A stretch of 64,000 nt of DNA, taken from positions 222,510,260-222,574,259 of the forward strand of contig OZ020611.1 in NCBI GenBank assembly GCA_963971575.1. Direction: 5' to 3'. This DNA is from Liopterus haemorrhoidalis (Eukaryota > Arthropoda > Insecta > Coleoptera > Dytiscidae). A program made the translations under genes and the position numbers. Below the pieces are notes generated by a model, which worked only from the letters and a program-made list of their open reading frames with translations, was not told where the DNA came from and did not search any database. This document shows, piece by piece, positions 52,545 through 63,147 of the stretch. The number at the start of each line of letters is the position of its first letter. Position 1 is the stretch's first letter.

Positions 52545-52980
52545 CAGCGATTCCCAACCTGGGATACGCGGAGGACCGGTTGGAGTACTCAAAAATAATA
52601 TAGATAATGGCGAAAAACACCAGAGTTTTACAGACTTACGTTAAAGTTGAAAAAGAAAAATTGATTGAACTGTCAACTGATTCTTCTTTTGAATCTGATT
52701 TCAAAAAAAGAAATCTTATTGACTTTTAGGCAGTAGTGAAAGAAGAGTACCAAGAACTCAGTGACAAAGCATTAATTTATTTATTACCTTTCACGAACCC
52801 AGAGTTAGTCGAAAGATCGTTCTCATCTTATGCGTACATTAAGAATAAAGTTCACAATAAGCTTAACGCAGTTCCTGATTTCAGGTTATATCTGTCTTCA
52901 TTTGAACCTGATTTTAAAAAACTCGGATCCATGAAAAAAGCTCAAGGATTGCATTAAAATTATTAAGAACCACGATGGAA
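52545..52980 (+). mobile_element. hAT element fragment (left end and C-terminal coding region)
   Basis: CAGCGATTCCCAACCTGGGA at 52545 is a hAT-type terminus. The C-terminal part of a transposase follows within 100 bp (next entry). No right terminus was found before the SINE at 53054. Confidence 0.6.
52651..52957 (+). pseudogene. hAT transposase C-terminal domain with one in-frame stop
   Basis: Reads KEKLIELSTDSSFESDFKKR then NLIDF, TAG (52727-52729), VVKEEYQELSDKALIYLLPF then ERSFSSYAYIKNKVHNKLNA and PDFRLYLSSFEPDFKKLGS. Alignment with the dimerisation block of ZBED5/SCAND3-like hAT transposases places the stop where a conserved Trp (FW) is expected, a single-base change. The usual C of YLCE reads L-V-E. 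BED finger and catalytic core absent. Confidence 0.75.
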
Positions 52981-53053
52981 AACTAACATATCAAGATGAA
53001 TAACTGCTATTTAAAATTTGACGAATAATTATTCTACTTTCAACATTACACCC

Positions 53054-53152
53054 TAGCCGACCGGCGAAGCGTAGTGGTAACACATGTGCTCTGCGTTACG
53101 AAGGTCTCGGGTTCGAATCCCGTTCAGGCATGGAAATTTTCTCAAAATAAAA
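53054..53152 (+). mobile_element. tRNA-derived SINE (copy 3, short) with 12-bp duplication
   Basis: Flanked by identical AACATTACACCC (53042-53053; 53153-53164). Sequence: GCCGACCGGCGAAGCGTAGT, GGTAACACATGTGCTCTGCG, GGGTTCGAATCCCGTTCAGG, CATGGAAATTTTCTCAAAAT. It lacks the ~50-bp body (TTGTCCTGGCTAATTGCC) of the other two copies, ending in A-rich tail right after TTTTCTC. The perfect duplication suggests a recent insertion. Confidence 0.92.
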
Positions 53153-53164
53153 AACATTACACCC

Positions 53165-53408
53165 AAGTTAATATGGGTAAAAATTATTTTAATGCTTGTC
53201 TTGATCTTCGTTAGTATAAATAATAATAAAAAATTAGTAATAAAAACATAAAAATGTCATTGTCTAACATAACTTAACCTAAGAAATATAACATAAAAGG
53301 GATTGGTTTAGGCATTTAGATTCCCAACTTACAAAATACGTATGAAATCACGAAAAGTATGAAAATGCACATTTCACATCAATTTTTTAAATTAAAAAAA
53401 AAAGAAGA
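53165..53408. other. AT-rich spacer
   Basis: Nothing recognised. Confidence 0.4.
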
Positions 53409-54889
53409 TTTTATGTAAAGTGTTAATTTTCATATATTCCAGGCTTTTGTGGGTATTTAATAAGTGTAATAAGCCAATATAATGCTGGATATCTAGGAAT
53501 ATTTGTCCTATAATCACATCAAAAACAACAGTTTCTTGATCATTTTATTCGTTATTTAAGTACGAAGAGCACCCATTTAATTTTTTGAAACAGAATTTAA
53601 ACAATTTGTAAATATTACATCACAGTAAAATTTAAATTAATAAGAAACATATTGAAAAAGCCATTTTTTTCATTTTCAGAAACGTATTACTCCTTGTTAA
53701 TAATGTGTTATTTAATTAATAAGTATTTCACTAATATAGGGTGACCATTTTCTTAAGAAGGAAAGGCGGGACGGAGCAAAAAAAATCTCTCAAATCCAAG
53801 TGAAAAGCAAAAAAAGGTCCTCACCTCCCAAATCCAAATGCGGGACAAAATGTTAAAATGCGGGACGAATGGTCACCCTACACTAATATAAATGTTTTAT
53901 TTATCTTTGATACCTTAAAAACAAAAAAACTAAAGTAATTCAAACAATGTTGAACCACGACATATAATAATAGCTATTGAACATAACACACTCCACTCTA
54001 CACACATGAACTCGGTTCTCAACTGTTAAACATTTTTTATTATATTTTTTATTTAAGACACAAACGAAATTAGCCATAAATACAAAAAATCCATAACATT
54101 ATTAGCCATAATTTAGCTATGAATTAAAATAATAATTAATTTTGTCAGAAACCCAAAAACCGCAATACATTCCAAAAACGAAACCTGATTTCTGAATTCT
54201 GAATTCCTCTCGAACGTTTCCGGTTTAGATCAATGGACATTACTTAAAATTTTTCAAATTTTTAGTTAACCCCTTGGGGTTAAAAGGTGCGGGACAGTAT
54301 TTTTTTAAGTAAATTTCTTAACAAAAATGTATTGATATTAAATAAAATTGAAAAACTACTTTTCGGGCCTTAATCTTCTTCAGAACTTTCTTTTGATAAC
54401 ACAAAATAAATTTAAAAAAATAATTATTGTTTTCAATTTCAAAAAAATCGAAATTTTTCGAAAAACTAAACTGATCAAATAATCCTGTTTGAATTATTTC
54501 CCATCATTAATGTATATTATGGAGATTTTTTCAAATTTTTAGATCAACCCCTCTGGAAGATAGGGTGGGGGGACAAAAAATTTTCCGAAAATTAAATTTA
54601 AAAGCAAAATCAAAAATAAAAATTTGTTTATGTACGCATTAATAGGTTTCAGATGATACAAAATTTGGAAAAAAATTATTTGTTCATTAAATACATATTA
54701 TCTATATTTATCTGGTGTTTTTTGAACTCTTACTATTTTTCCTATATGTCGGTAAGTCTGAAGAGCTGTATAAGCATGCCAAATATCAAATTTATATGTT
54801 CAGCCGTTTAATTACAATTTTTATCGTACAGACACACATAAGTGACGTTATAAGAGTTTTTTGTGGTCGTACCTATAAAATCCTAAAAA
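53409..54889 (+). repeat. HINE-A repeat, complete copy, interrupted by a MITE
   Basis: Head TTTATGTAAAGTGTTAATTT, subterminal repeat CCAGGCTTTTGTGGGTATTT, later AGCCATAATTTAGCTATGAA, TCAACCCCTCTGGAAGATAG, GCATGCCAAATATCAAATTT, and 3' end AAGAGTTTTTTGTGGTCGTA and CCTATAAAATCCTAAAAA. A 144-bp MITE sits at 53737-53880. Subtype as at 37.4 and 44.7 kb. Confidence 0.75.
53737..53880. mobile_element. hAT-type MITE with perfect 8-bp duplication
   Basis: Ends TAGGGTGACCATTT and inverted TAGGGTGACCATTC. CACTAATA at 53729-53736 and 53881-53888 is the duplication. Non-coding; internal words AAAAGGTCCTCACCTCC and GCGGGAC repeat. It is inserted in the HINE-A copy, thus younger. Confidence 0.9.
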
Positions 54890-55802
54890 TGGACTAATTT
54901 ATATTTGACTAAATTCAAATCTTCCCAAAAACATTCAAAAAGAGTTTCATTTATATTGTTAAGCCCTTTTTTGCGTCAGAACTCGTTCATTGTACTATTG
55001 CGCCTGAAGGATTCAAAGCAAAAAATTATAGGAAAATCGATCAGAAATTACAGTATTCTTTTATGTTGTAGAAAAAACGAATATATAAACATTTTGATAG
55101 ACGCTGTTTCAGACATCGAACCAAAAAAACGCAAACGTATGACTTAAAACAAACGAATTGTAGTATTTATATTTGTGCATACATATTTGATGATTAAATA
55201 TTATGCCGTGGACATAACTCGAGTTGTCGAGTGTAGTTGGCGACCTTCTGTCTGATGTATGCAGCTAAGTATGCAGTTAATATAACGTCTGATGCAATAT
55301 AAAAATATCATCGTTTTGCAGCAATTATTGTTCCTGTCACATAACAGCCATTACACTCATTTAAATCGAGTCAAATAAATGTTTCATTTGAATTGTGACT
55401 GTTTATGTTGAATTTCAGATGTTTATAATGAGGAAGAGAGTATATATAGTCTATATTTGTCATATTTATTTTTGGTTTATGCGTTTTCAGTGCATTTCCC
55501 GGTTAAGTTTTGATACATTTAACATACATCATGGTTTTATTGAGATGGATACAAAGTGGCAAAGCAGATGCATGTGCATTTGGCTGGATGCATATAACTC
55601 TTGAGCTAAGAGTAGCTTAGAATTTTTTAATTATTACTTCTTTAAATCAAAGGTCAGTGAACGTTTTTGTTCACGCAGGTTGGGTCTTAAATTTTAGATA
55701 ATATCAATATACTGATGCATTTCATAAATATTCCTAGATTGTATTCCGATATTTTTTATAAATAATTTTTTTTAAATTTCTATAAAAAGTGATGCAAAGT
55801 AT
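54890..55802. other. Unclassified AT-rich DNA
   Basis: An 80-codon frame at 54905-55147 ends in a basic KKRKRMT but resembles no known family and has no start context; not called. Confidence 0.35.
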
Positions 55803-56294
55803 AAAAAATCAGCTGTGGCCACCACAGGACCAACCGCCATCATAAAGTACTTATATAAAATACATTCTAGCAGCAGAGTAGAAATAACTTGGCCTAATAT
55901 TTTCTAACAGAGATATTATTTATCATGACCATAGAAACGTTACATATAAGTATGAAGAAATTGAGACTATTCGCAAATTTATTCGAAAACTTATTCGCAA
56001 TTTTTCGTTTTATCAAAAAACGTCTCAAATAAAAGTTATTAATTATTGCTTTTATAACAACTTTTGTTCAAAAAATTTTTTCGAAATATTTTTCTGTTGT
56101 GAAATATTCACAAAAATCTTAAAATCGACACGAGTAAATTCCCATTTATAGTCAACCGATTTTTACCAAAAGTTGATCAACTGGTGCCATTGATGGCAGA
56201 AGCTTAAATATGAAGTTTCATAAAAATCCTTTCAGCCGAATTTGCTCTGCACGTGTACACAGACAGACGGACGGACAGACGGACGGACAGACGG

Positions 56295-56325
<31 letters not shown>

Positions 56326-56475
56326 GACGGACAGACAGACCGACAGACATCATGCTAAAAATAGTCAAAACGTTATGTAGGGACCTCAAATCGTGGAGAT
56401 CCATCGAAATCTCGAAATGTCAAAATCGGTATGATCACAATACCTCCCTTATATATGTTGACGGTCGGTAAAAAT
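55803..56475 (+). repeat. HINE-B repeat, complete copy
   Basis: AAAATCAGCTGTGGCCACCA with GGACCAACCGCCATCA at the 5' end, (GACG/GACA)n at 56262-56345, GGTATGATCACAATACC hairpin (56429-56445) and 3' end TATATGTTGACGGTCGGTAA. Colinear with 21568-21993, plus ~240 extra bases in the middle (55850-56090). Confidence 0.8.
56262..56345. repeat. (GACG/GACA)n microsatellite
   Basis: About 21 tetranucleotide units alternating GACG and GACA; part of HINE-B. Confidence 0.95.
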
Positions 56476-56568
56476 TGATGTGAAGTGTGAATGTCCACAC
56501 ATTTCAGGGTTTCGCAGGTATTTAGTAAGTGAATGATGATTATTTGGGAAGCCAAAACATGTTAAAAA
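56476..56568 (+). repeat. HINE-A head fragment between two HINE-B copies
   Basis: TTGATGTGAAGTGTGAATGT, CAGGGTTTCGCAGGTATTTA and GAATGATGATTATTTGGGAA, joined directly to the HINE-B 3' end on its left and to an inverted HINE-B 3' end on its right. Confidence 0.82.
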
Positions 56569-56823
56569 TTTTTTACCGACCGCCAACATATATAAGGGAG
56601 GTATTGTGATCATACCGATTTTTACATTTCGAGATTTCGATGGATCTCCACGACTTGAGGTCCGTACATAACGTTTTGACTAGTTTTAGCATAATGTCTG
56701 TCGGTCTGTCCGTCCGTCCGCCCGTCCGTCCGTCCGTCCGTCCGTCCGTCCGTCTGTCCGTCTGTCTGTCTGTCTGTCTGTATGTCTGTCTGTCGGTCGG
56801 TCCGTCTGTCCGTCTGTCAGGCT
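56569..56823 (-). repeat. HINE-B 3'-half, inverted
   Basis: From TTTTACCGACCGCCAACATA through the GGTATTGTGATCATACC hairpin to a (GTCC/GTCT)n microsatellite at 56697-56820. With 56240-56475 it forms an imperfect inverted repeat of ~240-bp arms around the HINE-A fragment. Confidence 0.82.
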
Positions 56824-56877
56824 AAGGTTATTGGCACCCGGTACATTAAATTATTACATTATTAATTTATATAAATT

Positions 56878-57320
56878 TAATTTTAAATTATATTTTATTG
56901 AAGAGGTGGCAATCTTTTAGATATTTTATTACGTTTACTTCAACTTCATGTTCATTATTCAGAGCTTTCTTTAGCGTTGTTGCTATTTTATGTTTCAACC
57001 TTTGTATGTGATACTATTCGCATTCAATCAGTATTTAGTTAACAGTGATTTTGTTTATCACAGATGTTACATTCTGGTGGTTCTTGATTGTCAAAAATGT
57101 GTTTGTGCGTGTACAACGTGTGTCCAATTCGCATCCTGGTTAAAACTCTTTGTTCTCTACGATCTTTTTGGCATATCCGCTGTTTATATGCATATCTTCT
57201 TTTATCAATCTGAGATGGTTCTGTGTAGTCAATTGCCAATATTTTTTCCATTATGAACTTGTTTTCATTTTAATATGTTTTTTAAAATCATTGGCTGGGA
57301 TCTATATATTTAAAGGTGGT
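56878..57320 (-). pseudogene. I/Jockey-type LINE ORF2 C-terminal remnant
   Basis: Minus-strand frames in order: IPANDFKKHIKMKTS, WKKYWQ, then REQRVLTRMRIGHTLYTHKH then PPECNICDKQNHC, then ILIECEXYHIQRLKHKIATT-like (X = stop) and ALNNEHEVEVNVIKYLKDCH. The 'R-x-x-R-I/L-GHT-x-x-TH-x-x-x-x-x-x-x-P-P-x-C-x-x-C' run followed by 'H/N-I-L-x-E-C' is the Cys/His tail after RNase H in I and Jockey-clade LINEs. At least two stops. Confidence 0.75.
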
Positions 57321-57804
57321 AAATTAATAGAGTTCTTTGTTGCTTGATCTGCTTAAGAAAAGTTTATTGGGGTCTAAATTGATGTAAAGTAGTTAAACAC
57401 CATACCGAAGCACGAATACTTCGTATAACGGGTAACTAGTTGTATATAAATATTCTATAGAAATATTTGATGTTGTACACAAAATTCCCATATAATTTAT
57501 CAATATTAAAGATCTTTGTTTGTCTAGTACCGTTTTACGGATCAATTTAGAGTGATCAGAAAGGGTTAAGCAAACTTTATTACAATATTTAGCTGCAGGG
57601 TTCCGGCGTACTACTATAATTTTCTAAATTCAAATGTTATATAGTTGATCAAGTGATTGTGAAAAATAATATTGTGATGAGATCATTCCCTCTTTAGTAC
57701 TCGAGAAAAAAATGTAATACGTAGCTAATGACCTCAGTTATCAACATAAAAAACTATTTCAAATACACAAAATTCAAGTTCAAGTATGTATTTTTAATTT
57801 AGAA
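57321..57804. other. Unclassified AT-rich DNA
   Basis: No gene recognised. Confidence 0.4.
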
Positions 57805-58370
57805 TTAATATTGGTTGAATAAACTAATAAGAGGGCGGGATGAAAAATGGTGCGAATGAAAGATTTTTTTGTTGGTATTGATGTTCAGCCTAGTATTGCC
57901 CGTTAATTGTTTTTCCTTTTGATAGATAATAGATGTATTAATAAATATGAATGCCAAGATCTTTCCGGTTGATGGGACCCTTCTTGTCTTCTTTGAAGTC
58001 AGGGAATCGCGCTGAATCAATATTTTGGACCATCCATTTGTCTCTGGCGTGTAATAATGGACCCACATTACATGGTCATGAATCGACGCAAAAAGTTTAC
58101 CTATCCAAACTTGCCTGTCGTGGTATGAGTTTATTTTCCGTAGGGAGCAAACGCGGCACCCATTTTACGGATAGCTTTCCAGGTCCAATTATTTGGTTAA
58201 AATAGAATGTACGTTCTTTCGATGTTCCAAATAATTCTGTTACCTCTGAAAACATTAGTCGTCAGTCATTTTTAAACAATAAAGTGGACTCGGTTAACAA
58301 TTTCAGGTGTTGTGGCTGTTTTTGAATTTCCGCTACGGTAATCATCATTGACACTGGTTCTTTATCTTTT
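57805..58370 (-). pseudogene. mariner transposase relic (third family)
   Basis: Minus strand, in broken frames: RLMFSEVTELFGTSKERTF (second HTH), GPGKLSVKWVPRLLPTENKL (linker), then WVHYYTPETNGWSKI (after the first catalytic Asp; the preceding DET is lost), KKTRRVPSTGKILAFIF and IIYQKEKQLTGN, corresponding to '..PKKAKTVPSAGKVMATVFW...IDYLEKGKTINGEYY'. It ends before the second Asp. No inverted repeats were found. It differs from the other mariners in this window. Confidence 0.7.
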
Positions 58371-58530
58371 GAAGTCATTCATATAGTGATAAATGGTGAA
58401 ATATGAAGGGGCATTGTTACCCAATGTATTAACTGTATTGCCAAAATTTTGGCCGTCTTGTTCTTGTATAAAAGAGGTATATTTCTTGTGATTTTATGAA
58501 GCGTCATCATCAACCATGACTGACAACCCT

Positions 58531-58719
58531 TTATGGGGCTTGGTAAAGTAGTTTCTTCCATTCAGATCTATCTTGAACTAGAGTCTTCCACTCTTTTTTA
58601 TTCAATATTTTTAGGTTCTTTTCAACTTGAACTATATATCTGGATTTTGCACGGCACTTAGATTGTGTACCTATTGTAGTTTGTTTAAAGGTTCTTCTGG
58701 TTGATGCATCCTCAGACAT
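58531..58719 (-). pseudogene. LINE ORF C-terminal tail
   Basis: A 62-codon frame with STRRTFKQTTIGTQSKCRAK, YIVQVEKNLKILNKKEWKTL and VQDRSEWKKLLYQAP. The final '...WKTLVQDRSEWKKLL-x-QA' block matches the ends of RTE-like endonuclease/reverse-transcriptase proteins (A/V-x-DR-x-x-W). It adjoins the reverse-transcriptase fragment to its right in the same orientation. Confidence 0.6.
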
Positions 58720-58732
58720 TTTTTGTTATATT

Positions 58733-59165
58733 TTTAGATCGTTAGCATATAAAAGGAAATTAGAAAAGTATTTATGTACACTAATAGGGTCAATAAAATT
58801 ATTATTATTACTATTATTAATTGAAAGAAACTATTTACATTTTTAATAAAAATATTAAATAAAAGAGGCCCGAGGTACCTTGACCTTGTGGTACTCCAGA
58901 GGTGATATAGATATTATTTTGATATTTGTGACCATTCACAACAACATACTGCGTTCTATCAGTTAAATATGATTGTATCTGCGGCGGCTATATACAATAT
59001 ATACAGCATATACAGCATATACTGCTCATACAACATATACATACTCCAATTTTAATCAATTTCATCAGTAATACTTCATGGTCAATGATGTCGAATGCCT
59101 TACTAAAGTCTATATATACAGAATCAACTTGCACTTGAAGAGATCTAGAGATTTCATGTCACTAA
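58733..59165 (-). pseudogene. Non-LTR reverse-transcriptase fragment
   Basis: Minus-strand frames: VDSVYIDFSKAFDIIDHEVL (RT motif with FSKAFD), LMKLIKIGV, SYLTDRTQYVVVNGHKYQNN then IYITSGVPQG, RPLLF, and finally SVHKYFSNFLLYANDLKI. The catalytic Y-A-D-D reads YAND, so it is inactive even apart from the frameshifts. The SGVPQG and SYLTDRTQ blocks are of Jockey/CR1 type. Confidence 0.75.
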
Positions 59166-59261
59166 TTACAAGATATAATAGCGAACAAGATGGATATTGA
59201 AGTAAACAGAAAAGATACCGATTTCATATTGTGGGGAGCTACGATATATAAATAATGAAAT

Positions 59262-59720
59262 GTCACGGTTGGCTGATTTATTTATTTCATTTGTACTTAC
59301 TCTGTACATCCCTCACATTATGGGTTCCAAGACTTGCGAGCGGATCAAGTCTGGACCCCCCCCTATTAGTCCGCTAGCTGGTTGCTATGATTCTTGGAAG
59401 GATTAAGGGTTGTTTCAATTAAACTCAACATTTTAGCTAACCTACTTTAATTACGATTAAGGTTTAAATATTTACACTAATTACAATAGACTTACAATTA
59501 CGTCGATACAGCTAAATCCAAAAACACAGTCACACACACTAGACGCACTTAACACCAAACATTAATTTAACCACTGGACACCACAGTCCTGACTGACATC
59601 CTCTAAAACCATTTGTCTCTCACATGTCTATAGCTGGGCACTACACTAACGTTCATACGGAATTACTTGTTACATTTTACTAGTCTAACCGAACACCCTA
59701 AATGACTCTAACCCATGGTT
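59262..59720. repeat. LTR-like dispersed repeat, copy 2
   Basis: Begins TGTCACGGTTGGCTGATT and parallels 30535-31210 (see copy 1). The following 59740-60082 may belong to it and ends TCCCTTACA, so an ~820-bp LTR with TG...CA ends is possible; there is no duplication at the borders and no primer-binding site I can name. Confidence 0.4.
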
Positions 59721-59739
59721 TAACAAAATCTCACTCTAA

Positions 59740-59945
59740 TTAAAAACACGACTTAACTTCACGACTCTTTAGGCTCAACTCTTAAACATGGTCTTAACCA
59801 TACGACGGTTTAAGCTGAACTCCAAAACATGACTTAACTTTATGAAGGTTTACAATCTACTCTTTTTTACATCTTAACGTTATGACGGTTTAAGCTCAAC
59901 TCTCTTTAACATCTTAACGTCATGACGGTTTAACATCTACCACTT
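59740..59945. repeat. ~50-bp minisatellite, ~4 units
   Basis: Units around ACTTAACTTCACGAC, CTTAACCATACGACGGTTTA, CTTAACTTTATGAAGGTTTA, CTTAACGTTATGACGGTTTA and CTTAACGTCATGACGGTTTA, separated by AGCTCAACTCT-like spacers. Confidence 0.75.
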
Positions 59946-60082
59946 AAATGCCCTTTCTAAGCAATAGATTATTTTTGTATCGTTTAACAGATTAAATATT
60001 TTACTCTAATTGAATGATTATAATGAATTTATTTATGAAATTTTATTTATGAAATAATACCAAAATTACCTCCCTTACAATA

Positions 60083-61229
60083 TACCGAATTCGAAAGAAG
60101 AGGAAAAACCAGATTAGACTTATTATAGTGGCATTGACAACATAAGAAAATTAAAAACATTTATGAAAAATATACATTAACTAAAACAAACTAATATGGT
60201 TATATCGGATGACTTCCCCAAAAAAGTTTTGGAAACAAGAAAGATGCTCATAGTACCTATAATGAAAGAACAAAAAAAAAATGGTTAAAAAAAACATTCT
60301 CAATATGATAAATTAATTGAAATTTTGGACGGCGAAGAAGACAACCAAAATTAGAACGATAAAAAGCACATGCTGTCAGAAGAAGAAAGGTAAACATCTA
60401 CTACTATCTACAAATGAAGAAATCAAAAGAGTAATGAAGCAATCGAAGATATCCAGTAGGAAGAGAACAAATTCCATTCCAAGCAGAGTCTTGTTGAAGA
60501 CACACTTTGTAGAATAGTGGCATGTGGACATCCATAAGATTTAATTCGGAATCAATTCCTGCAGTACATCCTGCTTATCGCCGCTGTTATAGATTTGGTC
60601 ACCGCTTCAACTTAAACGCACACGTAGGACGTCTAAAATGTTATCATTTGATTTCCTTTGGATATGTCCAATTAATTTCTATTTGTGACAGAAACTATCT
60701 TATACAGTCGGGATTATTTGTATTATTTTGTTTAATAGTTGAGCGTAAAATATTAAAATTTATGTTTATGCTTTGTTTTTATTTATCATTATTCAAAAAC
60801 TGTCTTGAAAGCTCAAGTCTGTGTAATCCTCCTAGCTTCGCCTCTGTTTGTTTTTTTTTAAGTTAATCGCAACCTTCGTTCCACTTTTGATGCGGATGTA
60901 CGGATATTTAATCCATTGTTAGATAAATCTTGTTTAATGAAGACGTCATGTTTTATGGAAGATCACAACACAGAGCACCGGAAGATTTATTATTTAGCAA
61001 TAAATGCGCAATTTCTAACTAACGTTTCAAAAATAAACAATAAATCTTCGGAAGTGACAGATAAATTTACCAGAGAGGTGAATTTATCCTAGGATCTTGA
61101 TAGAGCATTTGTTCTTAGGATAAACTATTTTTTTTTGAGAACTTTTATCCAGACCCTCTTAGAAATAAGAGGGAGAGGAACATTAATATTATGACACATT
61201 TTTTCTGCAATATTCGCGTCTAAATAATA
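60083..61229. other. Unclassified sequence with short unrecognised frames
   Basis: Frames at 60317-60517 and 60522-60866 show no known motif. RCYRFGHRF at about 60581-60607 faintly recalls a retroelement zinc knuckle but lacks the second Cys/His pair. Not called. Confidence 0.35.
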
Positions 61230-61531
61230 CTCCCTCCATTCCAAAGTATGTGTCCGATTTTAGTTTTTTTAATGGATTATTGAAATAATGAAATTGAATC
61301 AGTAGTTATTTATTTAAATAAGTCCTCGATTTGGGTTTCTTTAACGCCATTCAATCATTACAATACAAAGAGTCCGCGTCCAGTATTGATGAACTCATTT
61401 CTGCCGTGCATAAAACATAGGATGAAATAACCGCGGAAAAACTAGACAATTGTTTCATTACACTGCAGAAATGTATGGAATTTACCATGCTTCATAGAGG
61501 AGGCAACGATTACAAGCTTCCTCACATTTAG
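61230..61531 (+). mobile_element. mariner relic with plant-like (Stowaway/DD39D) features
   Basis: TA (61228-61229) followed by CTCCCTCCATTCCAAAGTAT, which matches the CTCCCTCCGTYCC ends typical of plant Stowaway MITEs and their mariner partners. About 90 bases further the C-terminal part of a transposase begins (next entry). The right inverted repeat is not found; the sequence runs into a Helitron-type end at 61556. Confidence 0.6.
61322..61531 (+). pseudogene. Plant-type mariner transposase C-terminus
   Basis: Frame from 61322: VLDLGFFNAIQSLQYKESAS, SIDELISAVHKT, stop (61403-61405 region), DEITAEKLDNCFITLQKCME, HRGGNDYKLPHI, stop 61529-61531. 'N-V-L/N-DLGFF-x-A/S-I/L-QSLQY' contains the third catalytic Asp of plant mariner transposases, and 'FLTLQ-x-CM-x-x-x-x-x-x-x-GG-N-x-YK-x-PHM' is their C-terminal signature. 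Animal mariners have DYHLFR/DFFLFP at the Asp and no such tail. The upstream two thirds are deleted and there is one in-frame stop. Confidence 0.7.
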
Positions 61532-61555
61532 TTTAGTTGTGATAATATATTAATA

Positions 61556-61584
61556 CAAGGGGCCTCAGCCCGGCTACGCCGGCC
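61556..61584 (-). mobile_element. Helitron-type 3' terminus, second copy (minus strand)
   Basis: Minus strand: GGCCGGCGTAGCCGGGC hairpin (61584-61568), TGAGGCCCC, then CTTG followed by T. It matches the 22429 copy except for one stem base and CTTG instead of CTAG. The 5' end was not located. Confidence 0.5.
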
Positions 61585-63060
61585 TGTGATTGAATTTGAG
61601 TTTATATCACTGTTACTTTTGGTAGTGATGAGTTGTAAAACATTCTCAAAAACTGTGTTCCGTAAACTAATCGGTGACAGATTTTAAATTAGTACGGAAT
61701 GAATAATCAACTACGGGTTACTATGATTAACTTGTGGTAAATATTATTAATAGCACTGCTTACTATTCTGATTACAAACTATATAGATAGCTCAGTTTTA
61801 GAATTTTATTTTGAAACCATACGTAATCATTTTATATAACAGCATATAGTTTTTATCGGAGAGACTAAAATTTTGCAGCGGCAAAATTTGATGATAGATT
61901 TTTTCAGTACAAATATAAACGACATCGATAAACATAAAGCAAAACTATTTTCATACATTTCGAATACACCAATAAAGACGTTTCATCTTCTCTCCATGTA
62001 AAAATTTAACAACAAATACTTTGTCTCATCTCATAGCTGAAAAATATTAAAAATACCTTTTGAACATTTAAAAAAATAACCAATATAAACACTTATTCAA
62101 TTTCATGTATTTTTATACATTTCTGTAATTAAATTAACTTAAATCCTCCAGCAGTTTAACAATTTTTATGCAAATTAAAGCAAATTTAATCTGTATAGAT
62201 ATATTCTTCGAAAAATAAGCTCAAAAAATGTCATTATAACTGTGGGAGAGAATATACAGTGAGTCTTGGTTTAACTTAAGAAGAATTTATGCAAAATTGT
62301 CTCGATTAACTAATCAAAAATCATACATACCTTAACAACGATTTTACACGTTTTTAAAATAATTTAAAAGTAATATCGTGGTTATTTTATATAGAAAACT
62401 AAGTTGTCATTTCTTCTGTCAATTTACACTCAAAATATAGTGGAGCTTGGTTTAGCTATGAATTATAAAACTCTGGCGATTAATTAATCGAAAGATATTT
62501 ACAACTTAAAATAGTATTTTACATGTTTGAAATAATATTTAGTTTTCGATTATTACCTACTTAGAAATTTTCAGTTCAGTAACATTTTTAACTGTAAGCC
62601 AATTTTATGGTCAGCAAAAATGTTTGAAATCTTGAAAATTACAAAAAAAAAGCGTAATATTTACCCACACTTATGAATTTTTTACACAATTCAGTGATTA
62701 TTAAAAAAAAAAATCGATTGTAGATTTTTCGAGGTTTGTGCTAAATTTATTATTTGAATTATAACACATTCGTATATCGTCAACTAAAAACTATCCGTGT
62801 CGTTTAAGTATCCGTGATATGTTCAGCTTTTTAGAAATTTGTTGACGATCAACGGTACGGTTTCGAGGAAAAACTGCATGATTTTTATCAATAAAAATTA
62901 GTCAATACCCCCCGTCGAAATAAAATTAAGCCTAAGCACTAAAAAAATATATCACCCGGATAAGACGGCGGTTCATTTTCCTCTCTCCGCGTTAAGAAAA
63001 AATTAAGATACACCAGAAGTTGAATACATACATACCAACACTTGTACAATATAATAGTAG

Positions 63061-63064
<4 letters not shown>
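61585..63064. other. Unclassified AT-rich DNA
   Basis: No gene, RNA or clear repeat recognised on either strand. Confidence 0.4.

Positions 63065-63144
<80 letters not shown>
63065..63144. repeat. (TA)n microsatellite, ~40 units
   Basis: Essentially perfect TA run; the Ile/Tyr repeat on the minus strand is a translation of it, not a protein. Confidence 0.97.

Positions 63145-63147
<3 letters not shown>

Noticed and set aside
53056..53128. Possible tRNA gene (A and B boxes clear)
   Set aside because: The acceptor stem does not pair, the sequence is repeated twice elsewhere with a common non-tRNA body, and it has a 12-bp target duplication; it is a SINE.
54905..55147. 80-codon frame ending in a basic KKRKRM stretch as a host gene
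   Set aside because: No homology recognised, no splice or start support, located directly beyond a HINE-A end in AT-rich DNA.
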